The notes under the pieces: generated by a model
What the model was told of the DNA's origin: nothing
The model's database searches: none
The model's input: the letters and a program-made list of their open reading frames with translations, nothing else
Shown: positions 27,197-38,445 of the stretch, piece after piece
How the letters are laid out: each line of letters starts with the position of its first letter
Position numbering within the stretch: the first letter of the stretch is position 1
Origin: Corynebacterium sp. NML98-0116
GTDB taxonomy: Bacteria > Actinomycetota > Actinomycetes > Mycobacteriales > Mycobacteriaceae
Assembly: GCF_001767255.1 (NCBI RefSeq)
Contig: NZ_CP017639.1
Location: 1,919,057 to 1,983,056 of the forward strand
Reading direction: 5' to 3'
DNA length: 64,000 nucleotides
Translations under genes and position numbers: made by a program

Positions 27197-27824
27197 CCTG
27201 CCGGTGGCGGGGATCATTCCGTTCTCCGCCACCGACTGGCCCGGCCGTCTCACGGTCACGGCATTCACACAAGGCTGCCCACTGCGCTGCAGCTACTGCC
27301 ACAACCCTAACTTGCAGGAATTTACTCCTGCTCCCCACGATTTCTCGGAAGTGCTCGACTTACTGCGGGCTCGACACGGACTGATTGACGCCCTCGTCAT
27401 TTCCGGCGGCGAACCACTCGCATGCGCAGGACTCGGCGAAGCGATTGCCGCGGCCCATGAGATCGGGTTTCCCGTCGGGCTACACACGAGTGGCTATGTC
27501 CCCGCGAGGCTGGGTTCCATTCTCGCTGAGTCGACTACCCGCCCCGACTGGATCGGGTTCGACGTCAAGGCGCTTCCCGAGCACTTACCCTCGGTCGCTG
27601 GTGTCACCAGCGTGGTGGCTGCACGGATGTGGGAAAGCCTCGACATCGTGTGCACCGCGGCCCGCGAACATGGCATGGGACTGCAGCTGCGTACTACGTT
27701 GTGGCCGGGGTCCGTCATCGAGCAAAACATCGACCAGCTGCAGGACGCCGCCGCACAGCGGGGCCACGCGCTGGTATTGCAGTGGGCTCGCGGAGTTGAC
27801 GCCGACGGCGTGTACAGCGCCTAA
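27153..27824 (+). CDS. nrdG: Anaerobic ribonucleotide reductase activating protein (radical SAM)
   Basis: A radical SAM activase of up to 223 residues with the cluster motif CPLRCSYCHNP (C-x3-C-x2-C) about 40 residues in, and SGGEPL for SAM binding. It generates the glycyl radical on NrdD. The GTG at 27153 lies inside the end of nrdD with GAAGAAGG right before it. A second GTG at 27204, just after the nrdD stop, is an alternative that lacks a Shine-Dalgarno. The pairing with nrdD is the normal one. Confidence 0.92.
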   Translation: MSSLSVTTSQKPSPNLPVAGIIPFSATDWPGRLTVTAFTQGCPLRCSYCHNPNLQEFTPAPHDFSEVLDLLRARHGLIDALVISGGEPLACAGLGEAIAAAHEIGFPVGLHTSGYVPARLGSILAESTTRPDWIGFDVKALPEHLPSVAGVTSVVAARMWESLDIVCTAAREHGMGLQLRTTLWPGSVIEQNIDQLQDAAAQRGHALVLQWARGVDADGVYSA

Positions 27825-27830
27825 GGCAAA

Positions 27831-27865
27831 GCGCCCCGCCTCCCTGGGTTCAGGGGGCGGGGCGC
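27831..27865. terminator. GC-rich hairpin shared by nrdG and (before insertion) rpoC
   Basis: A ten-base stem (GCGCCCCGCC at 27831-27840 with its complement at 27856-27865), extended by three more pairs, lies seven bases after nrdG. On the minus strand it is followed by TTTGCC, so it also faces rpoC. Without the insertion element it would lie about 40 bases past the rpoC stop. Confidence 0.72.
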
Positions 27866-27880
27866 CGGTGCTGGGGTAGC

Positions 27881-27895
27881 AGACCTAGCTATAAG
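27881..27895. repeat. Target-site duplication, left copy
   Basis: AGACCTAGCTATAAG, identical to 29541-29555, flanks the IS481-type element. Fifteen bases is at the long end for this family. Confidence 0.88.
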
Positions 27896-29540
27896 TGCTA
27901 TGTCCATAGGGTTTTTGGACACGGAGTCCGGTGTCTTTTTGGACACGGAATCCATGGTGTTCTTGGGCACTTCTAGCGGCTTACGGTTGCAGCCTGCGTT
28001 TCGGCCGGGGCTTGGATAATTTCGGGTTCATCCGCGGTGGTTGGCGATGTTTCATTCCTTCGACGAGGTTAATGTTGATCTGACCACCTGGCGGCCTGTG
28101 GCTCAACGTGATCGGAAGGGGCACGCTGAAGAGGAATTCACCATCATGGGCCGTGTAGAACTCCGCAACATTATCGACTGCGACTGTCGAGTAGAGCCGA
28201 CGGTTTTTAAACCTCAGACCAATGTAGAGCCCGAAACCGCATACGCGTACAACGCCGTCTTTGCTCACGCAGAGCTGGTCTGGGATGCCCCAATGGTTTG
28301 TTGATTGTGGCGTCGGCGCCGTTAGTGTGGAGGTGTCGGTGGGAGGTATGCCTTGCTGAGCTGCCATGTCATCGGTGTTGGCCTCGTGTGAAGTTGCCGC
28401 TTCCACGGGGCCGTTTGGCATTTTGGATATAGCTTGAGGATTGTGTGCTTGGTTATAGGCAACTACGCGGGCCCAGATTTGATCAGGATCGAGTGGATGC
28501 GTAGGCGACGGTGCCTTGGGGAAGGTATCGAAAGCCTGGCGTGGTGTGATATGCATCTTGCCGACCAGCAGTGATTGGTGCCGTCGTTGTTCGTTGTATA
28601 CCTGGCGATATTCGGCCAGATAGGTGTTGACCTCAGCAAGGCTTGCTGGGTGGCGTGCATCGAGGAACTGGGTCAACGTACGGTGAGATCGCTCGTCTTT
28701 TCCCTGGGTTGTCGGTGCGAAACCAGCAATAGCAAGTACGCCTTGGCTGGCGAGCCAAGTTTCAGTAGCAGAGAGAAAACCCCGGTGGTAGGTGGCGAAC
28801 GCATCGCCATTGTCAGAAAGGATTTCTTGGGGTTTGCCGTAGGCGGCGAACGCTGCGGCCAGCGTAGCGCGCGCATCAGTACCGTTTTCCGGTAGAGCGA
28901 ATGCTGTGGTTCCGACATCAAATCTGCTGGCATCATCGATGATCTGGTAAATCGTGACATGCGTGTGGGCATGGTCGAAGAGGCGATAGACCAGTCCATC
29001 GATTTGCCAGAGTTCACCGACGAAATCACGGGCGAAGCGCTTATAGGAACTCCGCGGCCGTTTGCGGGCATTGGCATCAACAAATCCCAGCTCATACAGC
29101 CACGAGGCGATTGTGGACCGCGATGGGGTGCGATCTGCACCGACAGAGTCGAACAAGAAGTAGTAGATCGACCAAGGGCCATAATCCAAGCCTTGTTCCA
29201 TCAACTGTTGCCTGGCGTGAATGACTGCGATTTTGTCGGCCTCGTCAAATTTCTTCATCGGATTCTTCGGGGCAGTCGAATCCGGCACGATACCTGCTCG
29301 GCCTTTCTGCGCTATCCGGTTTTTGATGTTGTGGTACGTCTGTCGCGAGATCCCCAATTCTTTGCAAAACTGTGTGACCGTCTTGCCGTCACGAACGGGA
29401 TCGAAATCTGCGACCTTTCTACGTTTATGCAATGGAATAGCCATCCGGCTATTCCACCGCCGTAACCGTCCAAAAAGCCACTAGACATCCCGTCCAAAAA
29501 CATCCTGGACTCCGTGTCCAAAAAGTCCCTAGACATCACA
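27896..29540 (-). mobile_element. IS481-family insertion sequence, 1645 bp
   Basis: The element is bounded by a 15-base direct repeat and holds one transposase gene. Its ends carry imperfect inverted repeats beginning TGCTATGTC at the left and, read inward from the right, TGTGATGTC. An 18-base subterminal motif (TTTTTGGACACGGAGTCC) occurs at 27912-27929, nearly again at 27936-27953, and inverted at 29507-29524. Shorter copies occur at the right near 29470 and 29495. These are probably transposase binding sites. The open frame is intact, so the element may be active. It sits between nrdG and rpoC, with its gene in the same direction as rpoC. Confidence 0.88.
27981..29444 (-). CDS. IS481-family DDE transposase
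   Basis: A 487-residue transposase with an N-terminal helix-turn-helix (VTQFCKELGISRQTYHNIKNR, residues 23-43) and an rve-type integrase core. The catalytic triad is Asp149 (WQIDGLVY), Asp211 (ILSDNGDAF) and Glu251 (GKDERSHRTL). A long C-terminal region beyond residue 340 ends in a basic tail (KPRPKRRLQP). The frame is complete. Transcription entering from rpoC would read the gene in sense. Confidence 0.92.
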   Translation of the reverse strand: MAIPLHKRRKVADFDPVRDGKTVTQFCKELGISRQTYHNIKNRIAQKGRAGIVPDSTAPKNPMKKFDEADKIAVIHARQQLMEQGLDYGPWSIYYFLFDSVGADRTPSRSTIASWLYELGFVDANARKRPRSSYKRFARDFVGELWQIDGLVYRLFDHAHTHVTIYQIIDDASRFDVGTTAFALPENGTDARATLAAAFAAYGKPQEILSDNGDAFATYHRGFLSATETWLASQGVLAIAGFAPTTQGKDERSHRTLTQFLDARHPASLAEVNTYLAEYRQVYNEQRRHQSLLVGKMHITPRQAFDTFPKAPSPTHPLDPDQIWARVVAYNQAHNPQAISKMPNGPVEAATSHEANTDDMAAQQGIPPTDTSTLTAPTPQSTNHWGIPDQLCVSKDGVVRVCGFGLYIGLRFKNRRLYSTVAVDNVAEFYTAHDGEFLFSVPLPITLSHRPPGGQININLVEGMKHRQPPRMNPKLSKPRPKRRLQP

Positions 29541-29555
29541 AGACCTAGCTATAAG
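29541..29555. repeat. Target-site duplication, right copy
   Basis: AGACCTAGCTATAAG, identical to 27881-27895, lies ten bases downstream of the rpoC stop codon on the minus strand. Confidence 0.88.
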
Positions 29556-29564
29556 CCAGAGTCA

Positions 29565-32500
29565 CTAGATCTGGTCGTACCCGTATTCCTCCAGTGGGAC
29601 GGAGGCGCCGGTGTAGTCGCCGTATGCCTCGTCGCCGTAGATGCCGTCGCCGAAGGACGGGATCGAGTAGGCGGCGGAGCGGGCGGCTTCCGTCGGCTTG
29701 ACCGTGATGTTGCGGTAGCGCGAGATACCGGTACCAGCCGGGATCAACTTACCGATGATCACGTTCTCCTTCAGACCGATCAGCTGGTCAGAACGCTTGT
29801 TGATAGCAGCGTCCGTGAGCACACGCGTGGTCTCCTGGAACGAGGCGGCGGACAGCCAGGACTCGGTTGCCAGGGAGGCCTTGGTGATACCCATGATCTC
29901 GGAGCGCATCTCTGCTGGCTCGCCACCATCTGCAACAGCTGCAGCGTTGACCTGGCGTGCCTCCGACAGATCCACAAGCGTACCCGGCAGGAACTCGGTG
30001 GTACCCGAGTCGATGACGGTGCCGCGTCGCAGCATCTGGCGGATGATGATCTCGATGTGCTTGTCGTGGATGGACACACCCTGGGTGCGGTACACGGCCT
30101 GCACTTCGTCGATGAGGTGCTTCTCCACACCACGGCGGCCGAGAACCTCGAGCACGTCGTGCGGGTCAGCAGCGCCGCGCAGGAGGCGGTCGCCCACGTT
30201 GACGTGGTCGCCTTCACGTAGGGAGCGCTCGATCATCGCGTTCGGGTTGGACTCCATCGGGCGGCGGACCTGTGCGAGGCCCTGGCGCTTCGACAGCTTC
30301 TCGTAGACCACAACGTCGGAGCCGTCATCCGGGTGGATGGTGAGCGTCCAGAAGTTGCCTTCGTCTTCGAGGGTGACGGTGCCGGCCACGGATGCGATCG
30401 GGGCGCAGTTCTTCGGCACGCGGGCCTCGAACAGCTCCTGAACACGTGGCAGACCACCGGTAATGTCGCCACCGACACCACCCTGGTGGAAGGTACGCAT
30501 GGTCAGCTGGGTACCAGGCTCACCAATCGACTGTGCAGCCACGATACCGACGGCTTCACCGATGTCGACAAGCTTGCCGGATGCCATGGACTTGCCGTAG
30601 CACTTCGCGCAGACGCCGGTTGGGGTCTGGCAGGTCAGGACGGAGCGGACCTTGACTTCCTCGACACCGGCGGCGACGAGGGCGTCGATACGCTCTTCCG
30701 AAAGCTCAGCGTCGGCTTCGAGCACAACGTTGCCCTCGGCGTCCTTCGCGTCGGATGCCAGTACTCGGCCAGCGACGGAGGTCTCGACGAACTCGTCGCG
30801 GACGAACTTCTCACCGGCAAGCTGCGCAACTGGAACCTTGACTCCCTGGCGGGTGCCGCAGTCGTGCTCGCGGACGATGACGTCCTGGGCGACGTCGACA
30901 AGACGGCGGGTCAGGTAGCCGGAGTCTGCGGTACGCAGTGCCGTATCCGCCAGGCCCTTTCGGGAACCGTGGGAGTTGTTGAAGTACTCCATCACTGTCA
31001 GGCCTTCGCGGAAGGAGGTCTTGATCGGGCGGGTGATGTACTCACCGCGCGAGTTCACGACCATGCCCTTCATGCCGGCCAGGGTCCAGATCTGACGCAT
31101 GTTACCGGCAGCGCCAGACTTCACGATCATCGGAATCGGGTTGTCATCCGGGTACAGCGCCTCAACTGCTTCACCGACCTGGTTCGTGGCGTCCTGCCAC
31201 AGCTCCACGAGACGGTCGTAGCGGTTCTCCTCGGTCAGGGCACCCTTCTCCCAGTACTTGCGCTCGATCTCTTCGGCGCGCTGCTCGTACTGCTCAAGGA
31301 TTTCCGTCTTGTTCGGAAGCACCAACACGTCGGACATGGAGATGGTCACGCCGGAACGGGTCGCCCAGTAGAAACCGGCGTCCTTCAGCTTGTCCAGCGT
31401 CTGGGCAACGGTAATCATTGGGTACTTCTCCACCATCGACTGGATGATGTCGCCCAACAGCACCTTGCCAGCGCCGCCGCCCTTACGGACCATCGCGCCT
31501 TCCTGGTACGGGAAGTTGAACGGAAGCAGCTCGTTGAACATGATGCGACCAAGGGTGGTCTCCATCATCCAAGCCTGGCCCTTCGACCAGCCGTCTGGGA
31601 ACTGCTCAGCCTCAATCTCAATCGTCGGACGCAGGTGGTCGATGCGCACCTTGATCGGTGCCTGCAGGCCAAGTACGCCCAGGTCGTAGGCCATGATGGC
31701 CTCACGGTAGGAGGAGTACACGCCCTTGGCTGGGCCGTTCTCGTCGGATGGGGTGAAACGACCCTCGCCGCCGATCTCGTCCTCGCCCTTTTCCATGGTC
31801 AGGAAGTACAGGCCGGTCACCATGTCCAGGCGAGGCATCGCCAGTGGCTTGCCGGATGCCGGGGACAGGATGTTGTTCGAGGACAGCATCAGGATGCGAG
31901 CCTCTGCCTGCGCCTCCGCGGACAGTGGCAGGTGGACTGCCATCTGGTCACCGTCGAAGTCAGCGTTGAACGCCTCACAGGCCAGCGGGTGCAGCTGGAT
32001 TGCTTTACCCTCGACCAGCTTCGGCTCGAACGCCTGAATGCCAAGACGGTGCAGGGTTGGCGCACGGTTCAGCAGCACCGGGTGCTCGGAAATCGCCTCT
32101 TCGAGGACGTCCCACACCTCAGGGCGCTGGCGCTCCACCATGCGCTTCGCCGACTTAATGTTCTGCGCGTACTCATTGTCCACGAGGCGCTTCATCACGA
32201 ACGGCTTGAACAGCTCGAGCGCCATCAGCTTCGGCAGACCACACTCGTGCATCTTCAGCTGCGGACCAACAATAATGACCGAACGGCCAGAGTAGTCCAC
32301 ACGCTTACCCAGCAGGTTCTGGCGGAAGCGACCCTGCTTACCCTTCAGCAGGTCAGACAGGGACTTCAGCGGACGGTTGCCTGGGCCCGTGACAGGGCGA
32401 CCACGACGGCCGTTGTCGAAGAGGGCGTCGACAGACTCTTGCAGCATGCGCTTCTCGTTGTTCACGATGATCTCTGGGGCTCCCAGGTCAATCATGCGCT

Positions 32501-33563
32501 TCAAACGGTTGTTGCGGTTAATTACGCGACGGTACAGGTCATTCAGGTCCGAGGTGGCGAAACGGCCACCGTCGAGCTGCACCATTGGACGCAGCTCTGG
32601 TGGGATCACCGGGATCGCGTCCAGGATCATGCCGGCAGGATCGTTGCCGGAACGCTGGAACGCAGCCACAACCTTCAGGCGCTTCAGTGCGCGGACCTTC
32701 TTCTGGCCCTTGCCCTCAGCGATGATGGTGCGCAGTTCCTCCGCCTCAGCTTCGAGGTCGAAGTTGCGGATCAGCGTCTGGATCGCCTCAGCGCCCATGC
32801 CGCCGGTGAAATAGTCCTCGTAGCGGTCCACGAGCTCTTCGTAGAGGAACTCGTCGATAATCATCTGCTTCGGAGCAAGCTTCTGGAAGGTGGACCAAAT
32901 TTCGTCGAGGCGCTCGACCTCGCGCTCGCCGGCCTCGCGGATGTGCTGCATCTCCTTGTCAGCAGCGTTCTGCACCTTCTTGCGGGCAGCAGCAGTCGCA
33001 CCGGCAGCCTCGAGCTCAGCGAGGTCCTCCTCCAGCTTCTGCGCACGCTCCGCAATCTCGGCATTCGCGTCCTGCTCGACTTCCTTCTTCTCGAGCAGCA
33101 TCTCCGCCTCGAGCGTCGACATGTCGTTGTGACGCGCCTCCTCATCAACACTGGTGATGATGTTTGCGGCGAAGTAAATGATGCGCTCCAGATCCTTCGG
33201 AGCAAGATCCAGCAGGTAGCCGAGGCGCGACGGGACGCCCTTGAAGTACCAAATGTGGGTCACCGGCGCGGCCAGCTCAATGTGGCCCATGCGCTCACGG
33301 CGAACCTTCGACTTAGTGACCTCGACGCCACAACGCTCACAAATGATGCCCTTGTAGCGGACACGCTTGTACTTGCCACACGCACACTCCCAGTCACGGG
33401 TAGGACCGAAGATGCGCTCGCAGAACAGGCCGTCCTTTTCCGGCTTCAACGTGCGGTAGTTAATCGTTTCGGGCTTCTTGACCTCACCATGCGACCAACG
33501 ACGGATGTCGTCAGCAGTAGCCAGGCCGATGCGAAGCTCGTCGAAGAGGTTTACGTCAAACAC
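29565..33563 (-). CDS. rpoC: RNA polymerase subunit beta'
   Basis: A 1332-residue beta' subunit. The N-terminal zinc ribbon is in [21 protein letters not shown], and the catalytic magnesium site is [16 protein letters not shown]. The trigger-loop region ([27 protein letters not shown]) is intact. The start is GTG at 33563. It lies 71 bases after rpoB. Its natural terminator has been pushed 1.66 kb away by the insertion sequence just beyond its stop. Confidence 0.98.
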   Translation of the reverse strand: MFDVNLFDELRIGLATADDIRRWSHGEVKKPETINYRTLKPEKDGLFCERIFGPTRDWECACGKYKRVRYKGIICERCGVEVTKSKVRRERMGHIELAAPVTHIWYFKGVPSRLGYLLDLAPKDLERIIYFAANIITSVDEEARHNDMSTLEAEMLLEKKEVEQDANAEIAERAQKLEEDLAELEAAGATAAARKKVQNAADKEMQHIREAGEREVERLDEIWSTFQKLAPKQMIIDEFLYEELVDRYEDYFTGGMGAEAIQTLIRNFDLEAEAEELRTIIAEGKGQKKVRALKRLKVVAAFQRSGNDPAGMILDAIPVIPPELRPMVQLDGGRFATSDLNDLYRRVINRNNRLKRMIDLGAPEIIVNNEKRMLQESVDALFDNGRRGRPVTGPGNRPLKSLSDLLKGKQGRFRQNLLGKRVDYSGRSVIIVGPQLKMHECGLPKLMALELFKPFVMKRLVDNEYAQNIKSAKRMVERQRPEVWDVLEEAISEHPVLLNRAPTLHRLGIQAFEPKLVEGKAIQLHPLACEAFNADFDGDQMAVHLPLSAEAQAEARILMLSSNNILSPASGKPLAMPRLDMVTGLYFLTMEKGEDEIGGEGRFTPSDENGPAKGVYSSYREAIMAYDLGVLGLQAPIKVRIDHLRPTIEIEAEQFPDGWSKGQAWMMETTLGRIMFNELLPFNFPYQEGAMVRKGGGAGKVLLGDIIQSMVEKYPMITVAQTLDKLKDAGFYWATRSGVTISMSDVLVLPNKTEILEQYEQRAEEIERKYWEKGALTEENRYDRLVELWQDATNQVGEAVEALYPDDNPIPMIVKSGAAGNMRQIWTLAGMKGMVVNSRGEYITRPIKTSFREGLTVMEYFNNSHGSRKGLADTALRTADSGYLTRRLVDVAQDVIVREHDCGTRQGVKVPVAQLAGEKFVRDEFVETSVAGRVLASDAKDAEGNVVLEADAELSEERIDALVAAGVEEVKVRSVLTCQTPTGVCAKCYGKSMASGKLVDIGEAVGIVAAQSIGEPGTQLTMRTFHQGGVGGDITGGLPRVQELFEARVPKNCAPIASVAGTVTLEDEGNFWTLTIHPDDGSDVVVYEKLSKRQGLAQVRRPMESNPNAMIERSLREGDHVNVGDRLLRGAADPHDVLEVLGRRGVEKHLIDEVQAVYRTQGVSIHDKHIEIIIRQMLRRGTVIDSGTTEFLPGTLVDLSEARQVNAAAVADGGEPAEMRSEIMGITKASLATESWLSAASFQETTRVLTDAAINKRSDQLIGLKENVIIGKLIPAGTGISRYRNITVKPTEAARSAAYSIPSFGDGIYGDEAYGDYTGASVPLEEYGYDQI

Positions 33564-33634
33564 GTAAATTCCCTTTCACCTCCCCAACGAAGGGGAGGAT
33601 TGCAGTTGGATAGATTCTTTCGTTCGTTCCTGGC

Positions 33635-36600
33635 TTAGGCGGTATCCGCCGCGGAGCCCTCGTCACGTGACAGGTTGATGCCAAGGGAGGAACCGGCCTG
33701 ATCAAAGTCGTCATCATCGCCGTCGAGCTCCATCGGGGTGCCGTCCGTCGAAAGGACTTCAACGTTCAGGCACAGCGACTGCAGCTCCTTGAGCAACACC
33801 TTGAACGACTCCGGAATACCCGGGTCAGGGATGTTCTCGCCCTTCACAATGGCCTCGTACACCTTCACGCGGCCAACCACGTCATCCGACTTAATCGTCA
33901 ACAGTTCCTGCAGCGTGTAGGCGGCGCCGTATGCCTGCATCGCCCACACCTCCATCTCACCGAAGCGCTGGCCACCGAACTGGGCCTTACCGCCGAGCGG
34001 CTGCTGGGTAATCATGGAGTACGGACCAGTGGAGCGAGCGTGAATCTTCTCGTCAACCAGGTGGTGCAGCTTGAGCATGTACATGTAGCCGACGGAAATC
34101 GGGTACTTGAACGGCTCGCCGGAGCGGCCGTCGAACAGCGTGGTCTTGCCGTTCTCATCGACCATGACGTCACCGTCGCGGTTCGGCTTGGAATTCGCCA
34201 GCAGACCAGCGATCTCCTCGTTCGTCGCGCCGTCAAACACTGGGGTCGCGGTGAGCGACTCCGGCGGGACGTCGTACAGATGCTCAGGCAGCGTCTCGAG
34301 CAACTTGGCGTTCGCAGGATCGTCCGGGTTGACCGTCCAACCAGCCTTCGCCAACCAACCGAGGTGTACCTCAAGGACCTGGCCAATGTTCATACGACGC
34401 GGCACACCGTGGGTGTTCAGAATGATGTCCACCGGGGTGCCATCCTCCATGAACGGCATGTCTTCCTGCGGCAGAATCTTGCCCACGACACCCTTGTTGC
34501 CGTGGCGGCCAGCCATCTTGTCGCCGTCCTGGATCTTGCGCTTCTGCGCAACATAGACGCGAATCATCTCGTTGACGCCTGGGGACAGATCGTCGTCGTC
34601 CTCGCGGGAGAAGCGACGAACCGCGATGACCTTACCGGTCTCACCGTGCGGCACCTTCAGGGAGGTGTCGCGGACCTCGCGGGCCTTCTCGCCGAAGATG
34701 GCGCGCAGCAGACGCTCCTCCGGAGTCAGCTCGGTCTCACCCTTCGGGGTGACCTTACCGACCAGGATGTCGCCGTCGCGCACGTCCGCACCGATGCGGA
34801 TGATGCCGCGCTCGTCGAGGTCCTTCAGCACGTCCTCGGACACGTTCGGAATCTCGCGGGTGATTTCCTCGGCACCGAGCTTGGTGTCGCGGGCATCAAT
34901 CTCGTGCTCCTCGATGTGCACGGAGGTCAGGATGTCATCCTCAACCACGCGCTGGTTCAGGATGATCGCGTCCTCATAGTTGTGGCCTTCCCACGGCATG
35001 AACGCAACCAGCAAGTTGCGGCCGAGCGCCATCTCGCCGTTCTTGGTGCCCGGACCGTCAGCCAGCACCTGACCAGCCTCAACGCGCTGACCGTGGTCAA
35101 CGATCGGGACCTGGTTGTAGCAGGTTCCCTGGTTCGTACGCTCGAAAGTGCGCAGCATGTACGTGTCCTGGATGCCCTCGTCGTCCATGACGGTGATGAA
35201 GTCACCGGTCACGTTCGTGACGACGCCAGCCTTCGCCGAAATAATCGTGTCACCCGCATCGTACGCGGCGCGCTGCTCCATGCCCGTGGCCACGTACGCA
35301 GCCTCAGAGCGCAGCAGCGGCACAGCCTGCTTCTGCATGTTCGCACCCATGAGGGCACGGTTCGCGTCGTCGTGCTCGAGGAACGGAATCATTGCCGTTG
35401 CCACGGACACCATCTGGCGCGGGGAAATGTCGAGGTAATCGACGCCCTTCGGGCCGACGACGCCGATGTCGCCGTCCTTCAGACGGACCTCGATACGCTC
35501 ACCGGTGAGGTTGCGGTCCTTATCCATTGGGGTCGCCGCCTGCGCGATTGCGTAACGGTCCTCTTCATCCGCGGTCAAGTAGTGGACCGTATCGGTCAGC
35601 TTGCCGTCTTCGACCTTCTGGTACGGCGTCTCAATAAAGCCGAACGCGTTCACGCGTGCGTAGGAGGAGAGCGCACCGATCAGACCAATGTTCGGGCCTT
35701 CCGGCGTCTCAATCGGGCACATGCGGCCGTAGTGCGACGGGTGCACGTCTCGGACTTCAATGCCGGCGCGCTCACGCGACAGACCACCAGGGCCCAGCGC
35801 CGACAGACGACGCTTGTGCGTCAGACCAGACAGAGAGTTGTTCTGGTCCATGAACTGCGACAGCTGCGAGGTGCCGAAGAACTCGCGGATCGCCGCGGAA
35901 ACCGGGCGGACGTTAATCAGCGAGGTCGGCGTGATGGACTCCGCGTCCTGCGTCGTCATGCGCTCGCGCACAACGCGCTCCATGCGGGACAGACCAACGC
36001 GGACCTGGTTCTGGATCAGCTCGCCTACCGTGCGCAGACGACGGTTACCAAAGTGGTCAATGTCGTCCGTGTTGATCGAAATGACCTCGCCCTCTGGGGA
36101 AGTCATCTCGTGCTCACCTGCATGCAGGCGCACCAGGTACTCGAGGGTCGTCGCGATGTCTTCCTCGGTCAGCGTCATCAGGCCGTCGTGGTCGCCGCCA
36201 AGACCGAGCTTGCGGTTGATCTTGTAACGGCCAACTCGTGCCAGGTCGTAGCGCTTCGCCTTGAAGAACGAGTTCTCCAGCAGGGACTGCGCGAGGTCGC
36301 GCGTCGGCTGCTCGCCCGGGCGCTGCTTGCGGTAAATCTCCAGCAGCGCCTCGTCGGTGTTCGCCACACCGTCATTCTCGAGGGTGGACATCATGATCTC
36401 GGAGAAGCCGAAGCGCTCCGTGATCTGCTCCGTCGTCCAACCAAGCGCCTTCAGCAGCACCGTCACTGGCTGACGACGCTTACGGTCAATACGCACACCA
36501 ACCGTGTCACGCTTATCGACGTCAAACTCCAACCACGCACCGCGCGAAGGGATCACCTTCACCGCGTGCAGCGGCCGCTCCGTCGACTTATCAATCGTCT

Positions 36601-37132
36601 CGTCGAAGTACACGCCCGGCGAACGCACCAACTGCGAAACAACAACACGCTCAGTGCCGTTGACGATGAAGGTGCCCTTGTCCGTCATCAGCGGGAAATC
36701 ACCAATGAACACCGTCTGAGACTTAATCTCCTGGGTTTCATTGTTGATGAACTCCGCCGTCACATACAACGGCGCGGAGTAGTTAATATCTTTTTCTTTA
36801 CACTCGTCGATCGTGTCCTTGACATCTTCGAAGCGCGGCTCGGACAGCGTCAGGCTCATGTTGCCCGAGTAGTCCTGGATTGGAGAAATCTCTTCGAGAA
36901 TGTCCTCCAAGCCACTCGTGATACGCGCGTCGGCGCCGCGAGCTTCCTGCTCACGCTCACGCCACTCCTGCGTACCAACAAGCCACGCGAAAGATTCAAG
37001 CTGTACATCAAGAAGACCCGGGACAGCGATCGGCTCTGCGATCTTCGCGAACGAATAACGTTCGGGAGCCCCGGGAATTTCAGCCATTGACATGGTCTGG
37101 TTTGAGACTGCCAAGTTGGGTCCTTCCAGCAC
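33635..37132 (-). CDS. rpoB: RNA polymerase subunit beta
   Basis: A 1165-residue beta subunit. The N-terminus [13 protein letters not shown] has a corynebacterial form. The rifampicin region [31 protein letters not shown] shows the wild-type Asp, His and Ser at the three main resistance sites. Downstream are [12 protein letters not shown] and the conserved C-terminal [31 protein letters not shown] clamp sequence. It starts the rpoBC operon and is separated from rplL by a DUF3068 gene and a 294-base promoter region. Confidence 0.98.
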   Translation of the reverse strand: MLEGPNLAVSNQTMSMAEIPGAPERYSFAKIAEPIAVPGLLDVQLESFAWLVGTQEWREREQEARGADARITSGLEDILEEISPIQDYSGNMSLTLSEPRFEDVKDTIDECKEKDINYSAPLYVTAEFINNETQEIKSQTVFIGDFPLMTDKGTFIVNGTERVVVSQLVRSPGVYFDETIDKSTERPLHAVKVIPSRGAWLEFDVDKRDTVGVRIDRKRRQPVTVLLKALGWTTEQITERFGFSEIMMSTLENDGVANTDEALLEIYRKQRPGEQPTRDLAQSLLENSFFKAKRYDLARVGRYKINRKLGLGGDHDGLMTLTEEDIATTLEYLVRLHAGEHEMTSPEGEVISINTDDIDHFGNRRLRTVGELIQNQVRVGLSRMERVVRERMTTQDAESITPTSLINVRPVSAAIREFFGTSQLSQFMDQNNSLSGLTHKRRLSALGPGGLSRERAGIEVRDVHPSHYGRMCPIETPEGPNIGLIGALSSYARVNAFGFIETPYQKVEDGKLTDTVHYLTADEEDRYAIAQAATPMDKDRNLTGERIEVRLKDGDIGVVGPKGVDYLDISPRQMVSVATAMIPFLEHDDANRALMGANMQKQAVPLLRSEAAYVATGMEQRAAYDAGDTIISAKAGVVTNVTGDFITVMDDEGIQDTYMLRTFERTNQGTCYNQVPIVDHGQRVEAGQVLADGPGTKNGEMALGRNLLVAFMPWEGHNYEDAIILNQRVVEDDILTSVHIEEHEIDARDTKLGAEEITREIPNVSEDVLKDLDERGIIRIGADVRDGDILVGKVTPKGETELTPEERLLRAIFGEKAREVRDTSLKVPHGETGKVIAVRRFSREDDDDLSPGVNEMIRVYVAQKRKIQDGDKMAGRHGNKGVVGKILPQEDMPFMEDGTPVDIILNTHGVPRRMNIGQVLEVHLGWLAKAGWTVNPDDPANAKLLETLPEHLYDVPPESLTATPVFDGATNEEIAGLLANSKPNRDGDVMVDENGKTTLFDGRSGEPFKYPISVGYMYMLKLHHLVDEKIHARSTGPYSMITQQPLGGKAQFGGQRFGEMEVWAMQAYGAAYTLQELLTIKSDDVVGRVKVYEAIVKGENIPDPGIPESFKVLLKELQSLCLNVEVLSTDGTPMELDGDDDDFDQAGSSLGINLSRDEGSAADTA

Positions 37133-37141
37133 CTAAGGCGG

Positions 37142-37195
37142 ACGCCGATCTCTACTCTGGCTCTGTAAAAATCGGCGTTTCCGCTGGGTAGATTA
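37142..37195 (-). promoter_or_regulatory. rpoBC promoter and leader hairpin
   Basis: TGCTAATCT on the minus strand (-10 at 37195 to 37190, with an extended TG) is the best promoter candidate. A stem of ACGCCGAT (37142-37149) with its complement (37171-37178) forms in the leader. A TTGACA at 37251 to 37246 has no -10 at the right spacing. Nothing else is recognised in the gap 37133-37426. Confidence 0.4.
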
Positions 37196-37426
37196 GCATT
37201 CGGTCTGCTTCGGAATACCCGCCCCCAGAGACAGCAAAATCACCTTGTCAAGTCAGCGCTTCGAAAATTCTCGACGCCAACAAAGCAAGGTTGACATAGC
37301 GGACTGGAGACGGCTTCCAGTGCACCGAATGAGTTTACACAATGCACCCAATGTTGTAAAGGGCAGCAACAATCCCCCGATTCAATGCCGTCGCGGGGAA
37401 GCTTAGCACTAAACGCAGGCGCGACG

Positions 37427-38353
37427 CTAACGCCGACGCGGCCACAACGCGCCAACCAGACCAATCAAGGTCAGCGCACCACCCAAACCGAGCACGCCCC
37501 ACGTGAAGGCCTGCTGCACGGAAGGTCCGTAGGCGCCGTCGAGAAGCGAGATGAGCTCGGCCGTCTGCTGCTCGTCCATCGCGGCGTCGTAGGAAACAAT
37601 GCCCTGGACCTCATTGCCGTCCACGTCAGCATAATAGTCGTTGACACGCTCCTGCATCCCCACGACCACGCCGGTGATCTGATCAACCAACAACTCGCGC
37701 TGCGCGCTATGCGTATAGAACGTGCGGACCGGCTCACCGTCTTCCCCTTCGACGGTCAACGTGTTTCGCATATCCGCGTACCGCTGCGCCACGTTCGTTG
37801 GCGCAATGACCTGCCGGAACCGCAGCACCGCGCGCCCAGCAACCGATTCCTCTGCGACGAACTCCGCGGGAGCAGCCCCACGCAACACCGGGTCGAACAC
37901 CTGGTACGTCTCCTGCTTCACCGGCGACGGCAACTTCAGCCACGACCCCTCCATCGGGACATCGACGGCCGGCATCGCCATCACAAGCTGGACCTTTGCC
38001 GGTCCCTGCGCCTCACCGGTTTCACGGTCCAACGTATACGTCCACGTGCTCGCGCCGACAAGGTTTTCAAAGTCCGTACCCGCGTCCCCCGCACGCAACG
38101 TGTCCCCCACGCGCACGCTGGCAGAGTCCTTGCCCGCCGGATTCTGCACCTCCATGTGCAGCTGGTGCACCACCGGGGCCGGCTCACCCTCGCGGGTGCC
38201 GTCGGGATCGGCCATCGTCAGCGTTACCGCCCCAAGGTCCAGCGGTAGCTTCGCGCCCGAGTTCAGCACACGCGGGGCCAGCAGACCACCAACCAACAAC
38301 GCAATGCCGAGGCCCGCCAACAACGAAGCAATGATCCTGGATTTGGGCAGCAT
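37427..38353 (-). CDS. DUF3068 membrane-anchored protein
   Basis: A 308-residue protein with an N-terminal membrane or signal segment (SRIIASLLAGLGIALLVGGLLAPRVL), a long extracytoplasmic part, and a C-terminal membrane helix (FTWGVLGLGGALTLIGLVGALW) before RRR. The body has RTFYTHSAQRELLVDQITGVVVGMQERVNDYYADVDGNEV, typical of the actinobacterial DUF3068 family, which is of unknown function. The ATG at 38353 was chosen. TAAGAT lies eight bases upstream, so the message is nearly leaderless. It stands alone between the rplJL terminator and rpoB. Confidence 0.8.
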   Translation of the reverse strand: MLPKSRIIASLLAGLGIALLVGGLLAPRVLNSGAKLPLDLGAVTLTMADPDGTREGEPAPVVHQLHMEVQNPAGKDSASVRVGDTLRAGDAGTDFENLVGASTWTYTLDRETGEAQGPAKVQLVMAMPAVDVPMEGSWLKLPSPVKQETYQVFDPVLRGAAPAEFVAEESVAGRAVLRFRQVIAPTNVAQRYADMRNTLTVEGEDGEPVRTFYTHSAQRELLVDQITGVVVGMQERVNDYYADVDGNEVQGIVSYDAAMDEQQTAELISLLDGAYGPSVQQAFTWGVLGLGGALTLIGLVGALWPRRR

Positions 38354-38380
38354 GGTGCGAAATCTTAGCACACAACGCGA

Positions 38381-38418
38381 AACACCCCGCCAGCCACAGT
38401 ACGTGGCAACGGGGTGTT
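38381..38418 (-). terminator. Terminator of rplJL
   Basis: AACACCCCG (38381-38389) pairs with its complement at 38410-38418, and an inner GCCAC/GTGGC stem continues the hairpin. The T-run is short. It lies about 30 bases after the rplL stop. Confidence 0.75.
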
Positions 38419-38445
38419 CGTCGAAAAGCTATGCAGCCTGCGAGA

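Noticed and set aside
30333..33638. A very long open frame antisense to rpoC
   Set aside because: It mirrors the codon bias of rpoC on the other strand, has no recognisable domain, and no start signals. The same applies to the antisense frame over rpoB (34040-37090).
37246..37251. TTGACA upstream of rpoB as a -35 box
   Set aside because: No TANNNT lies 16-19 bases downstream. The extended -10 at 37190 fits better.
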